A DNA stretch of 64,000 nucleotides from JAJRXC01 sp047639555. Lineage in GTDB: Bacteria > Actinomycetota > Acidimicrobiia > Acidimicrobiales > Aldehydirespiratoraceae. The translations under genes and the position numbers were made by a program. Below the pieces are notes generated by a model. The model did no database searches. It had not been told where the DNA came from and saw nothing but the letters and a program-made list of their open reading frames with translations. Position 1 is the first letter of the stretch. Each line of letters opens with the position of its first letter. Location: positions 1-64,000 of the forward strand of contig JBLIOE010000006.1 in the NCBI GenBank assembly GCA_047639555.1, read 5' to 3'. This document shows positions 15,803 through 25,176 of the stretch, in pieces.

Positions 15803-16662
15803 TGCCCGTTGCCCTCGTTACCGGTGCCAGCCGTGGGATCGGCGCCGGGCTTGCCCAGCGCCTCGCTGCTGAAGGCTGCGCAGTCGCTTGCGTGGCTCGC
15901 ACGATGACCGATGCCGACTCACATCTCAACGGGTCGCTGATGGCGACCGTCGAGAAGCTGCGCGCCGCCGGCGCCACTGCTCACCCGATCGCGGCTGACC
16001 TGTCGAGCCCAAGCTTCGACGCGGCCGCGGTAATCGCGGAGGCCGAAGACGTTCTTGGCCCGATCGATTATCTCGTCAACAATGCGGCTGCCGCGTTCTA
16101 CCCGACGTATATCGAGATGCCGCGCAAGCGCATGGAGATCTCGTTCCGGGTCAACGTGATGGCGCCCTGGCTTCTCGCCCAAGAGGTGCTGCCGTCGATG
16201 ATCGAACGAGGGAGTGGATCCGTGCTCAACCTCACCTCGCAAACGGGAGAGATGCCCGAGGGTCCGCCCTTCGTGGTGAGCCCGCAGATTCAGGGCGCCA
16301 CCGCCTATGGCGGCTCGAAGGCGTGGCTGAATCGCGCCACCGTCGGCGCCGCCTCTGAGCTCTACGGCACCGGCGTTTCGCTGAATTGTTTGGCCCCCGA
16401 TGTCGCGGTGGCGACTGAGGGCAGCACGGCGCTCATCGATCTGTCGCAGCATCTCTGCGAGCCGATCGACACGATGGCGGAGGCCGCGTGGGCCCTTCTC
16501 ACGGCCGACCCGGAGGAATTCACCGGACGAATCGAATACAGCCTCTCTCTGCTCCACCGGCTGAACCGTCCGGTCCGCAATCTGGCCAGCGATGGCCTCC
16601 TCGAGGGTTGGCAACCCGACGACTTCCCGGTTGATCAGCTTCAAGCGCCGCGGGTCGACTGA
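15802..16662 (+). CDS. SDR-family oxidoreductase
   Basis: 286 residues from ATG 15802, preceded by GGAGGT and overlapping the previous stop by one base (TGATG). Motifs: TGASRGIG nucleotide loop at about 7-14, NNAA at about 93, catalytic Ser in NLTSQTG and YGGSK. Classical SDR length. It is translationally coupled to the DegT-like gene, so the two probably act on the same compound. Substrate unknown. Confidence 0.9.
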   Translation: MPVALVTGASRGIGAGLAQRLAAEGCAVACVARTMTDADSHLNGSLMATVEKLRAAGATAHPIAADLSSPSFDAAAVIAEAEDVLGPIDYLVNNAAAAFYPTYIEMPRKRMEISFRVNVMAPWLLAQEVLPSMIERGSGSVLNLTSQTGEMPEGPPFVVSPQIQGATAYGGSKAWLNRATVGAASELYGTGVSLNCLAPDVAVATEGSTALIDLSQHLCEPIDTMAEAAWALLTADPEEFTGRIEYSLSLLHRLNRPVRNLASDGLLEGWQPDDFPVDQLQAPRVD

Positions 16663-16664
16663 GC

Positions 16665-17522
16665 ATGACCACCGACGCGACTGACGTCCCGCCAATCGAA
16701 GACTGGAATCGCCTCCTCGAAGGGAAGGTGGCCGTCGTGACCGGGGGCGGGGCCGAAGGAATCGGTGGCGGAATCACCGAACTCTTTGCCGAGCATGGGG
16801 CGATTGTCGAGGTGGCGGAGATCGACCCCGATCGGGCCGCCGCAGTGGTCGAGTCCGTGACCGCGGGTGGTGGCAAGGCTCGGGCCCATGTGGTCGATGT
16901 GAGCACCGAAGAAGGAGTCGCCGCTCTCGCTTCCGCCGTGCTCGACGAACACGGTGGCATCGACGTTCTCGTCAACAATGTTGGCGACTATCGCCCGCTC
17001 GTTCGCTTCGAAGTCTCGAACCCCGAGTCGTGGGAGGCCATGTACCGGATCAACCTCTGGCACATGTTTGCCGTCACGCAGGCCTTCCTCACCCCGATGA
17101 TCGAGCGGGGCGGCGGTTCGATCGTCAACGTGCACTCCGTCGAGGGCATGCGGGGGTTCCCCGGAGAACCGGTTTATGCGGCGATGAAGGCGGCGGCCGG
17201 TCACTTCACCACCTCGCTCGCGGCCGGGTATGGACGAAAAGGCATCCGAGCTAACGGCATTGGTGTTGATCTCACCCAAACTCCGCAGGTCAACTACAAG
17301 GCCGGTTTCGAGGAGCACGAAAACCTGTGGGAGTCGTGGGCGCCGGTCGGACGACTGGGGTGGCCCGCGGATCAGGCTCGGGTGGCGCTCTTTCTCGCCT
17401 CGGACATGTCGGCCTTCGTGACGGGCCACAACGTGCCGGTCGATGGCGGCACGAAGGCGGGCGGCGGCTGGTTCTTCAGCCCCACGGCCGAGCGCTTCGT
17501 GAACCGCCCGAAGAATCTGTAG
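16665..17522 (+). CDS. SDR-family oxidoreductase
   Basis: 285 residues, start 2 bp after the previous stop. The glycine loop TGGGAEGIGGG at about 26-36 is an unusual variant, followed by NNVG, catalytic Ser in NVHSVEG and YAAMK, and a C-terminal PVDGGTKAGGG typical of classical SDRs. An N-terminal extension of about 20 residues precedes the fold. Third gene of the TetR-controlled module. Confidence 0.9.
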   Translation: MTTDATDVPPIEDWNRLLEGKVAVVTGGGAEGIGGGITELFAEHGAIVEVAEIDPDRAAAVVESVTAGGGKARAHVVDVSTEEGVAALASAVLDEHGGIDVLVNNVGDYRPLVRFEVSNPESWEAMYRINLWHMFAVTQAFLTPMIERGGGSIVNVHSVEGMRGFPGEPVYAAMKAAAGHFTTSLAAGYGRKGIRANGIGVDLTQTPQVNYKAGFEEHENLWESWAPVGRLGWPADQARVALFLASDMSAFVTGHNVPVDGGTKAGGGWFFSPTAERFVNRPKNL

Positions 17523-17581
17523 CGGCTCCGGGCGAACGCACCAGCCCGCCGCTCGTTCTCTGCCGCGCCCGCCGGCTCGTC

Positions 17582-17587
17582 TACCGT
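17582..17587 (+). promoter_or_regulatory. -10 box of a leaderless promoter for the GST-like gene
   Basis: TACCGT, 6 nt before ATG 17594. The gene may therefore have its own promoter in addition to read-through from the SDR genes. Confidence 0.5.
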
Positions 17588-17593
17588 CGACAC

Positions 17594-18658
17594 ATGAGTT
17601 CGTATCTTGTTCATGGTCTGACCCGCTCGTACTTCACGCGCAAGGTGACCGGCTATCTCGACTACACCGACCGTCCCTGGCGGCTTGAGCCGGGCCTCAT
17701 GGACCACGAGGCGGCGACGAACGCCGGGTGGAACGGCGGCATCCCGGTTGTGAGTACTCCCGATGGTGTGCCGATGTGGGACTCCACGACGATCATCGAG
17801 CATCTCGACCAGGCGACCGCCGAGCCTCGCTCGGTCTTGCCCGGCGACCCGACGCTCCGATTCCTCGACTACTTGCTCGATGACTTCTCCGACGAGTGGT
17901 TCTACCGGCCCGCAGTCGGCAGTCGCTGGAGTTACCCCGCCAACACGGAGACCGCCGGATGGCAGATCGCTCAAGAGTTGGCGACGGGTGCGCCGCTCCC
18001 GGCCGCTGCCGTCCGTTCGATGGTGATTGACGCGATGACGGGCAGTCTTCCGGCGCTTGGTGTGCACCCCGGAAGCATCGACGCGTGGATGAGCGAAGTT
18101 GTGGTGCCCTGGTTCCAAACGCTGGAGCCGCATTTGGCCGACGGCGGCTACCTCTTGGGTGCCCGCCCCGGCCTCGCCGACTTTGCGGTGTTCGGTGCCA
18201 ACGAAGCCCACTTTGTTGGTGACCCGTATTGCCGAGATCTGGCCGATGAACACGGGCCTGCGGTTGTTGCGCACACCATCCGCCTTCTCATGCCCCAGCA
18301 ACATGAATTCGGCGAGTGGTTCGATCCTGCGGACCTTCCGGCGTCGCTCATCGCGGTGATCGCTCAGGCCGGGCGGCACTATCTGCCGTGGGTGGCGAAG
18401 GCAACGGTGGACGGTTCCGCGTCGGTCGAACTCGCCGACGGTGTGGACGTCGAGATCACCGCCTCTGCATTCCTGCAAGACGCCCGTGGTGTGATGCTTG
18501 CTCGTTATATCGAAGCTCGTTCACCGGAGCTCGACGCGATTCTTGAGCACGCCGGCGTGTTGTCGTACTTTGCCGACTACGTCAACTATGCGACGACGGT
18601 TCCGGATGTGAGCGAGCGAGCCCAACCCTCGGACAACCGGCCCTACAAGGTTGGCTAG
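17594..18658 (+). CDS. Extended glutathione S-transferase-like protein
   Basis: 354 residues from ATG 17594; the open frame extends upstream into the SDR gene but that part is a shadow. The N-terminal 80 residues are thioredoxin-like, with GGIPVVSTPDGVPMWDSTTI matching the cis-Pro and Ser-binding part of the GSH site. A helical C-terminal domain follows, with DGGYLLGARPGLADFAVFG, the classic GST helix-6 cap. About 130 residues beyond the normal GST length (about 220) end the protein. A paralogue of similar plan lies at 31615. Actinobacteria usually make mycothiol, not glutathione, so the thiol used is open. Confidence 0.85.
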   Translation: MSSYLVHGLTRSYFTRKVTGYLDYTDRPWRLEPGLMDHEAATNAGWNGGIPVVSTPDGVPMWDSTTIIEHLDQATAEPRSVLPGDPTLRFLDYLLDDFSDEWFYRPAVGSRWSYPANTETAGWQIAQELATGAPLPAAAVRSMVIDAMTGSLPALGVHPGSIDAWMSEVVVPWFQTLEPHLADGGYLLGARPGLADFAVFGANEAHFVGDPYCRDLADEHGPAVVAHTIRLLMPQQHEFGEWFDPADLPASLIAVIAQAGRHYLPWVAKATVDGSASVELADGVDVEITASAFLQDARGVMLARYIEARSPELDAILEHAGVLSYFADYVNYATTVPDVSERAQPSDNRPYKVG

Positions 18659-18675
18659 AGACCGAGGTTGACGGG

Positions 18676-19191
18676 TCAGCCTTCAGGGACGGCACGAGCC
18701 CTTCCGACCACGAACCCGAGCTTTCCCTCGACAAGCTCGATGTCGAAGTATTCGCCCTGGGTATCGGTCGTGAGGATTTGAAAGAATCCAGGTTCGACGA
18801 CTGTCGACCCGTCGACTGTCCAGCCGAGGGCGGCAGCCGCACTCTCATAGAATTCGAAGAGCGATACGACATCGAGGGCAGTCGAACCGCGGGCGCTCGT
18901 GATCTCGTCGACGGCAATGAACGTCTCGAAGGAGAAGTCGTCTGGCAGCGGCAGTGCTGAAGGAAACCAGTCGGGGGCGCCAAGATCAGAGCCGGTCGTG
19001 AATGAACCGGCGTCGTCTTCAATGGTGATGGACTCGGTGTCGGGGTCGACCGAAACATCGCCGTCGCCCGCGATCTGGTCTTCGACCAGTTGCTCGAATT
19101 CGCGAGCTTCTCGATTTTCGACGGCGCCGCACCCCGTCATCGAAATGACGAGGAGCAGCGCGCACCCGCCACGGACTGTGCCGCGACGCAT
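18676..19191 (-). CDS. Putative lipoprotein, function unknown
   Basis: 171 residues from an ATG at 19191 that begins a basic n-region, then a hydrophobic stretch and the lipobox SMTGC. The mature part is acidic and rich in Thr/Asp. Upstream in-frame starts to 19281 would bury the signal peptide and are rejected. It is 8 bp downstream of the next lipoprotein gene and probably co-transcribed with it. No family recognised. Confidence 0.75.
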   Translation of the reverse strand: MRRGTVRGGCALLLVISMTGCGAVENREAREFEQLVEDQIAGDGDVSVDPDTESITIEDDAGSFTTGSDLGAPDWFPSALPLPDDFSFETFIAVDEITSARGSTALDVVSLFEFYESAAAALGWTVDGSTVVEPGFFQILTTDTQGEYFDIELVEGKLGFVVGRARAVPEG

Positions 19192-19199
19192 CTGAGGAA

Positions 19200-19892
19200 T
19201 CAGACGCCCGGGTGATTCTTGTTGAAGATGTCGGTTGCTTCCCAGCCGTCGTAGACCGGGAGCCAGACGTGTAGGAGCCACGTATCGCCCGAGTCGACGT
19301 TGGTGCCGCCGCGGGCAGCACAGAGTGCATCGGAGATGTTGTCACCAACGATGAACGGGCCGTCGGTGTAACAAAGGACCTGATGGCCGTGCCAGTGGTC
19401 GTTGTCGCCGAAGAACCCCTCCGGAGGCGCATGCCCGGAAGTCACTGTCCAGACCATTCCGGTCAGCTGAGAGTTGTTGTTGTTGCCGTCGTACATCAGC
19501 ATCGTCGGGCCGGAGGCGTCGAAGGTGGTGGGCACGCCCGTATCGCGGACGTGGTGGGTGCCCTGACCGGAAATATATGGCGCCAGATAATGCCAGCCGT
19601 TGGCTTCCGCGATCCCCTTCGTCGGGTACAGGGCAGCTTCAGCGGCACCGCGCTCAATAAGGAATGCGTTCAATGCGCAGTCCTGCCAGCTCAAGGGTCC
19701 CTTGGGTTCGGTGTAGGGGAAGTGGGCGGCGTGGCCACCGCCGCCATGACCGTCGTTGAGCTCGGTATCGGTCGGATCGCACCATGCTCGGCGTTCATCG
19801 CCGCCCGCACTCCAATCGACCGATGGGTTGCATGCAACCGCGAAAAAGGCGAATGCGGAAACAACCGCGACGACTCGTACAAACCTGCGCAT
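19200..19892 (-). CDS. Putative secreted lipoprotein with HWHGH motif, function unknown
   Basis: 230 residues. The N-terminus is a lipoprotein signal ending AFFAVAC. The mature protein is rich in His, Trp and Asn: DGHGGGGHAAH near the start, NNNNSQ in the middle, and DHWHGHQVLCY plus WLLHVWLPVYDGWEATD near the C-terminus. Three mature cysteines (about 38, 72 and 173-190 region) could form disulfides, and the His clusters suggest metal binding. SD AAGGGG lies 5 nt before the ATG. No established family could be named. Confidence 0.75.
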   Translation of the reverse strand: MRRFVRVVAVVSAFAFFAVACNPSVDWSAGGDERRAWCDPTDTELNDGHGGGGHAAHFPYTEPKGPLSWQDCALNAFLIERGAAEAALYPTKGIAEANGWHYLAPYISGQGTHHVRDTGVPTTFDASGPTMLMYDGNNNNSQLTGMVWTVTSGHAPPEGFFGDNDHWHGHQVLCYTDGPFIVGDNISDALCAARGGTNVDSGDTWLLHVWLPVYDGWEATDIFNKNHPGV

Positions 19893-19955
19893 ATGGACCC
19901 CTTAGCTTGGTGTGACAATCCTCTCACCCGGAATGAATCGTCGCAAACGAAACGG

Positions 19956-21335
19956 TTATCTGACGGGCTGGAACTGCTCGGTGTCGGCATTGAATTCTCC
20001 GAGTTCACCGACCGTGTCGTTGAGGTCCCACTTGCCTTCACCAAGCGAAGCGGCGGCGAGATTGGTCACCGTGATCGGGCCAAATGCTTCGGCCGCAGCG
20101 GCGAAGGTTTCGGTCGTGAGGTTCACGCCGGCAGATTCGGCAATTTGCGTGAAGATGTCGAAGACCTGGCAGGCCACCATGGTCGGGCCGAGATTGTTGC
20201 GCGACTCGTCGAGGGCGACGGCCTCGCCCGACGCAGCTTCGAAGTTGTCGACACATTCGCGGACGCCGTGTTCGCCGGTTTCGTACTTCATCGCGGGGCT
20301 GGCGCCGTCAACCAGGGCAATGGCAAGTTCGAACGGCTCGAGACTGAGTCCAAGCGTGTTCCGCAGAATTGACGGGGGGACCGTGATGCCTTCGGGAAGA
20401 AGCATCGGCAACTGGGAGCGAGAGCTTTCATAGGCGATCAGGAGCGCTTGTGCGGCAAGAGGGAACGAGCCAAGAACAGCCTCGGCCCCGTTCGCGTTCC
20501 ACGTCTCGGCGATGACCGTCAACTCGTTAGTGAGCGCCACGGTGTCCTGCCCGTCGGCGAGCGACAGGCGCTCGGTAACAACGTCGACACCGGCGGCGTC
20601 GAGCGCATTGAGGTAGGCTTGGTGGCTGGCTTCGGCCGCGTCGGCGCCGAGCACAGCGACCTTCATGCCGGGTGAGAGAGCGCCGCCGTCGACCAGGGCC
20701 TGAACGCGATCGGCAACGAGTCGATCCGAATGGGCCAGAAGGGTGATGCCCGGCGCCGTGTAGCCCGCCATCTGGGTGGGGCCAATTTCGAACGTGTTGA
20801 TCACGATGGTGTCGTTCAGTCCTGCGTAGCAATCAGAGTTCGTGCGCGGCAGAAGTCCGACAACCGCGAAGACCTCAATGTCCTCGACCATTTCGACACA
20901 TGTCGCGTCGAAGTCGAGGTCATCGAGCGGGTTCACGAGACTGATATGGAGTTCGAGTACACGTCCGTTGATGCCACCGGCTTCGTTGATCGCATCAGCC
21001 ACCGTTGTGAATTTTGCTTCGACGTCGCCGGGGTCGCGACCAATGAGCGTTATGTCGGGGAAGACCACGCCGACTCGGATGACCTTGCCCGTCACCCCGG
21101 TGTCGGTGTCGATCGGTTCGGTCGGCTCGGGATTGTCGGCTGGCTCGGGGTTGTCCGCGCGGGCATCGTCGGTCGGCTCGCCCTCGACGGGCGGGTTGTC
21201 GCTTGCCGGGACATCGACGGATGGCGTCTCTTCCGGATCGGCGCTGCTGTCGTTGCCGCAGGCGGCCGCGATCAGCGCGAGCACGAGAAGCAGGGCGAGC
21301 AGACGGGCGGTCCGGTTCGTTCGTTGTCTGTTCAT
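19956..21335 (-). CDS. Branched-chain amino-acid-type ABC substrate-binding lipoprotein
   Basis: 459 residues. Lipoprotein signal LALLLVLALIAAACGN, then a Pro/Glu/Asp linker of about 45 residues, then a two-lobed periplasmic binding fold of the Peripla_BP_6/LivJ class (GKVIRVGVVFPD; EAGGINGRVLEL; GLLPRTNSDCYAG). It should bind a small polar ligand outside the cell. No permease or ATPase gene is near, so its transporter lies elsewhere or it acts as a sensor. Ligand unknown. Confidence 0.88.
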   Translation of the reverse strand: MNRQRTNRTARLLALLLVLALIAAACGNDSSADPEETPSVDVPASDNPPVEGEPTDDARADNPEPADNPEPTEPIDTDTGVTGKVIRVGVVFPDITLIGRDPGDVEAKFTTVADAINEAGGINGRVLELHISLVNPLDDLDFDATCVEMVEDIEVFAVVGLLPRTNSDCYAGLNDTIVINTFEIGPTQMAGYTAPGITLLAHSDRLVADRVQALVDGGALSPGMKVAVLGADAAEASHQAYLNALDAAGVDVVTERLSLADGQDTVALTNELTVIAETWNANGAEAVLGSFPLAAQALLIAYESSRSQLPMLLPEGITVPPSILRNTLGLSLEPFELAIALVDGASPAMKYETGEHGVRECVDNFEAASGEAVALDESRNNLGPTMVACQVFDIFTQIAESAGVNLTTETFAAAAEAFGPITVTNLAAASLGEGKWDLNDTVGELGEFNADTEQFQPVR

Positions 21336-21412
21336 CGTGCTTCTTCCCGGTGAAGTGCTCCGAACGTAGCAAGTGCTAGTTGAACTGCCAATTGTGTGAG
21401 AGGGGTGCCGTT

Positions 21413-24400
21413 GTGAGGTCCGCCCGACAGCTGCACACTGCAGGGGTGAATATCTCGGTCACCTATCCGGCCGACCTGCCGATCGCAGAACGGCGTGTCG
21501 AGCTACTTGCGGCGATCCGTGAGAACCAGGTGATCGTTGTCGCGGGCGAGACGGGGTCGGGCAAGAGCACCCAGCTCCCGAAGATGTGTGTCGAGCTTGG
21601 GCTCCACGAACACGGATGGATCGGCCACACGCAGCCTCGTCGAATCGCGGCCCGGTCAATCGCCGAGCGGGTGGCCGAAGAACTCGGCGACGAGGTCGGC
21701 GGGCTCGTTGGCTACAAGGTGCGCTTCACCGACAAGGTCTCCAAGCGGACAGCCATCAAGGCAATGACCGACGGCATTCTGCTGGCCGAGATGCAACACG
21801 ACCGCGACCTGGCGGCCTATAGCGCGATCATCGTCGACGAAGCTCACGAGCGCAGTTTGAACATCGACTTTCTGCTCGGCTACTTACGTCAGCTGCTTCC
21901 GAAGCGGCCCGATCTCAAGATCATCATTACGTCGGCCACGATCGATACGAAGCGGTTCTCCGAGCACTTCGACAACGCGCCGATCATCGAGGTGTCGGGT
22001 CGGACCTACCCGGTCGACGTTCGCTATCGACCTCAGGAAGACCCTGACACCGGCGAGGCGTTGTCGCAGCCCGAGGCCATTGTCGATGCAGTAAACGAAC
22101 TCGAGCTCGAGGGTTCCGGTGACGTGCTCGTCTTCTGTAGTGGCGAGCGCGAGATCCGTGAGGCAAGCGAGGCGCTGGCCGAAGCGCGGCTTCGCAACAC
22201 CGAAATCGTTCCCCTCTTCGGGCGTCTCTCGGCGGCCGAACAACACCGGGTCTTCGATCGGTCACGACGCGACAATCGCCGGATCGTGGTGGCCACGAAC
22301 GTGGCCGAAACATCGCTGACCGTTCCCGGTATTCGCTATGTGGTCGATCCAGGCACGGCCCGTATCAGCCGCTACAGCAATCGCACCAAGGTGCAGCGAA
22401 TTCCGATTGAGGAGATATCGCAGGCGAGCGCCAACCAGCGTTCCGGGCGGTGCGGCCGCGTGGCGCCGGGCATCGCGATCCGCCTGTACGCCGAAGAGAA
22501 CTTTGCGAGTCGGCCCGAGTTCACCGAACCCGAGATCACCCGCACCAGCCTGGCGTCGGTGATTTTGCAGATGGCGTCGCTGGGTTTGGGCGACATCGAG
22601 AGCTTCCCCTTCGTCGATCCACCGGAGCTTCGCAACATCCGCGATGGCGTCGCACTCCTCGAAGAACTTGACGCGGTCGAGCCTGGCCTCGAGGGAACGA
22701 AGAACTGGCTCACGCCGATCGGTCGCCAGCTGGCTCGGATGCCGATCGACCCCCGTTTCGGCCGAATGGTGATCGAGGCCGCGGCCAGCGGTTGTCTCCG
22801 TGAGGTGATGATCATCACGGCGGCGATGTCGGTGCAGGATCCGCGTGAGCGCCCGGCCGAGAAGCGCGAACAGGCGGGCCAACTCCACGCGAGGTTCAAC
22901 GACCCCGCGTCGGACTTCCTCACCTGGCTGAAGCTCTGGGACTATCTCGAAGAGGAGCGCAAGGCCCGAACGAGCAGCGCCTTCCGGCGTATGTGTAAGA
23001 AAGAGTTCCTCAACCACAATCGCATCCGCGAGTGGTCCGACATCATCCGTCAACTCGAACGCACCGCCAAGTCGCTTCGCTGGACAGTCAACGCCGAGGA
23101 GGCGAAGGGCGACACGATTCATCAGTGTCTGATCACGGGCCTGCTGTCACAGATCGGGCTCAAGGACACCAACGGCGCCGAGTTCACGGGCGGCCGCAAT
23201 GCTCGTTTCGTGCTCAGTCGCAGCTCTGCGCTGGGTAAGAAGCCGCCGAACTGGGTCATGGCTGGCGAGCTCATCGAGACGAATCGCCTCTGGGCGCACA
23301 GCGCGGCCCGAATCCAACCCGAGTGGGCGGAGCGAGCCGGCGAGCACATCATCAAACGAACCTATGAGGAACCGGATTGGGACGCCGAGAAGGGTTCGGC
23401 GATGACCATCGAGCGGGCCACGCTCTATGGCGTGCCCCTGGTGGCCGGTCGGCGGGTGCACTATCGCCGCGTCGACCCCGCCGTTGCCCGCGAGCTCTTC
23501 ATCCACCACGCGCTGATCGAGGGTGAGTGGGAGACCCACCACGCTTTCTTCGCGCAGAACGAGGGTGTCCTCGATGAGGTTCGGCGGCTTGGTGCCCGGC
23601 AACGTCGCGACGTGTTCGTCGAATACGACGTGCTGTTCGAGTTCTACGATCGTCGAGTCGGGGATCAGGTCACGTCCGGGGCCGATTTTGACCGCTGGTG
23701 GAACCAGCGGCGCAAGGGTGAGCCGCGCTTGCTCGACCTGCGCCTTGAAGAAATCTTCGATGCAGGCGACGACGCTGACGACGAACAGTTCCCCGACGCC
23801 TGGCAGGCCGGCGAAGTTGAATTCGCGCTCGACTACGAATTCGACGAGACCTCAGCCCACGACGGCGTGACGGTCACGGTGCCGATCGCCTTACTGAACC
23901 GTGTCGACGCGGGCGCATTCGCGTGGAACGTGCCCGGGCTGCGCGAAGAGTTGGTCACGGCCCTCCTGCGGTCAATGCCGAAGGACGTTCGCAAAATGTT
24001 CGTTCCCATCCCCGACACCGTCGCCCGAATCCTGCCCAGCCTGTCGGCCTCGACCGGCGATCTGATCGAAGCGGTTCGTCAATCGCTGCGAGAGCTGTCC
24101 GAGGAGCCGCTTCCGGTCGATGCGTTGAGGCTCGACCGGCTCCCCAACCATCTACGGCCGATTTATCGCGTGCTCACCGAGGAGGGCGAACTCCTGGCGC
24201 AGGGTCGCGACCTCACCGAGATTCGCGCCCAGCTTCACGCCGAGGTCAGTGAGGTGTTGTCCGAGGGCACGCACCCGCTCGTGACCAGCGGCGAGACCCA
24301 CTGGGTCTTCGGCGACCTGCCCCAGAAGGTGCAGACCACGGCGGCGGGCCACGAGGTGAAGGCATTCCCCGCGCTGGTTGACGAGGGCGAAACCATCGGC

Positions 24401-25129
24401 GTGCAGCTGCTGCCCGATACCGACGAGCAATACGAAGCCATGTGGCTTGGAACCCGCCGCCTGTTGCGGTTGAACATCGGTGGGTCAGCGCGACTGCTGA
24501 ACGACCTCCTCGACAACCGATCCAATCTGGCGCTCGCTTCGAACCCCCACGGCTCGAAACTGGCGTGGGTGAACGACGCCGCTGACAGTATCTTCTCGCA
24601 TCTCTTGGGCGAGGCCGGCGGACCTGTTTGGACCGCTGCAGAATTTGATGAATTGGCGGCTTACGTGCGGGCCGAGTTGCCGGGCGCAGTCGATCGCATT
24701 GGCCGACAAGCGGTCGCCATCCTGCTCGACGTCGCGGCGCTCAAGGCCGACCTCGCGGCACCTGTCGCTTCTGCTCTCCATCCCGCCTATCGCAACATGC
24801 AGGCGCACATGGACCGGCTCGTCTATCCCCAGCATCTTTCGGGGGTTGGCGCCCATCGCCTCGGCGATGTCTCGCGCTACCTCCAGGGCATCCGGATGCG
24901 CCTTGAAAAGCTGCCGGCCCGAGTGCCCCAAGATCACAAGATGATGTCCACCTGCTCATCGCTCGAACGTGATTTCGACGACTATGCCGAACGCCTCCCG
25001 CCATCGACGGAGCTCGAAGAGCTGAATTGGCAGCTCGAAGAGTTCCGGCTCGCCACCTTCGCCCAGCAGGTTGGCGTTAAAGGCAAGGTAAGCGAGAAGC
25101 GAATCCGCACCGCCCTGCACGACCTCTGA
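21413..25129 (+). CDS. hrpA: ATP-dependent RNA helicase HrpA
   Basis: 1238 residues from GTG 21413, which has GAGAGGGG 6-7 nt upstream; GTG 21446 is an alternative, TTG 21380 is rejected. DEAH-box motifs in order: Walker A GETGSGKST (about 46), DEAHERSLNIDF, SATIDTKRF, and QRSGRCGRV. The HA2/OB region and the long HrpA-specific C-terminal domain (DUF3418) follow, with LVYPQHLSGVGAHRL. E. coli HrpA is 1300 residues. It is an RNA/RNP remodelling helicase; in E. coli it acts on mRNA processing and stalled translation. Confidence 0.96.
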   Translation: MRSARQLHTAGVNISVTYPADLPIAERRVELLAAIRENQVIVVAGETGSGKSTQLPKMCVELGLHEHGWIGHTQPRRIAARSIAERVAEELGDEVGGLVGYKVRFTDKVSKRTAIKAMTDGILLAEMQHDRDLAAYSAIIVDEAHERSLNIDFLLGYLRQLLPKRPDLKIIITSATIDTKRFSEHFDNAPIIEVSGRTYPVDVRYRPQEDPDTGEALSQPEAIVDAVNELELEGSGDVLVFCSGEREIREASEALAEARLRNTEIVPLFGRLSAAEQHRVFDRSRRDNRRIVVATNVAETSLTVPGIRYVVDPGTARISRYSNRTKVQRIPIEEISQASANQRSGRCGRVAPGIAIRLYAEENFASRPEFTEPEITRTSLASVILQMASLGLGDIESFPFVDPPELRNIRDGVALLEELDAVEPGLEGTKNWLTPIGRQLARMPIDPRFGRMVIEAAASGCLREVMIITAAMSVQDPRERPAEKREQAGQLHARFNDPASDFLTWLKLWDYLEEERKARTSSAFRRMCKKEFLNHNRIREWSDIIRQLERTAKSLRWTVNAEEAKGDTIHQCLITGLLSQIGLKDTNGAEFTGGRNARFVLSRSSALGKKPPNWVMAGELIETNRLWAHSAARIQPEWAERAGEHIIKRTYEEPDWDAEKGSAMTIERATLYGVPLVAGRRVHYRRVDPAVARELFIHHALIEGEWETHHAFFAQNEGVLDEVRRLGARQRRDVFVEYDVLFEFYDRRVGDQVTSGADFDRWWNQRRKGEPRLLDLRLEEIFDAGDDADDEQFPDAWQAGEVEFALDYEFDETSAHDGVTVTVPIALLNRVDAGAFAWNVPGLREELVTALLRSMPKDVRKMFVPIPDTVARILPSLSASTGDLIEAVRQSLRELSEEPLPVDALRLDRLPNHLRPIYRVLTEEGELLAQGRDLTEIRAQLHAEVSEVLSEGTHPLVTSGETHWVFGDLPQKVQTTAAGHEVKAFPALVDEGETIGVQLLPDTDEQYEAMWLGTRRLLRLNIGGSARLLNDLLDNRSNLALASNPHGSKLAWVNDAADSIFSHLLGEAGGPVWTAAEFDELAAYVRAELPGAVDRIGRQAVAILLDVAALKADLAAPVASALHPAYRNMQAHMDRLVYPQHLSGVGAHRLGDVSRYLQGIRMRLEKLPARVPQDHKMMSTCSSLERDFDDYAERLPPSTELEELNWQLEEFRLATFAQQVGVKGKVSEKRIRTALHDL

Positions 25130-25176
25130 CAGGCGAGCGCTAGCCTGCGGTTCGTTCCGCGACAGGTGAGGTACGA

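Noticed and set aside
17327..17593. N-terminal extension of the first GST-like gene
   Set aside because: It overlaps the end of the SDR gene in another frame, and the ATG at 17594 has a -10 box 6 nt upstream.
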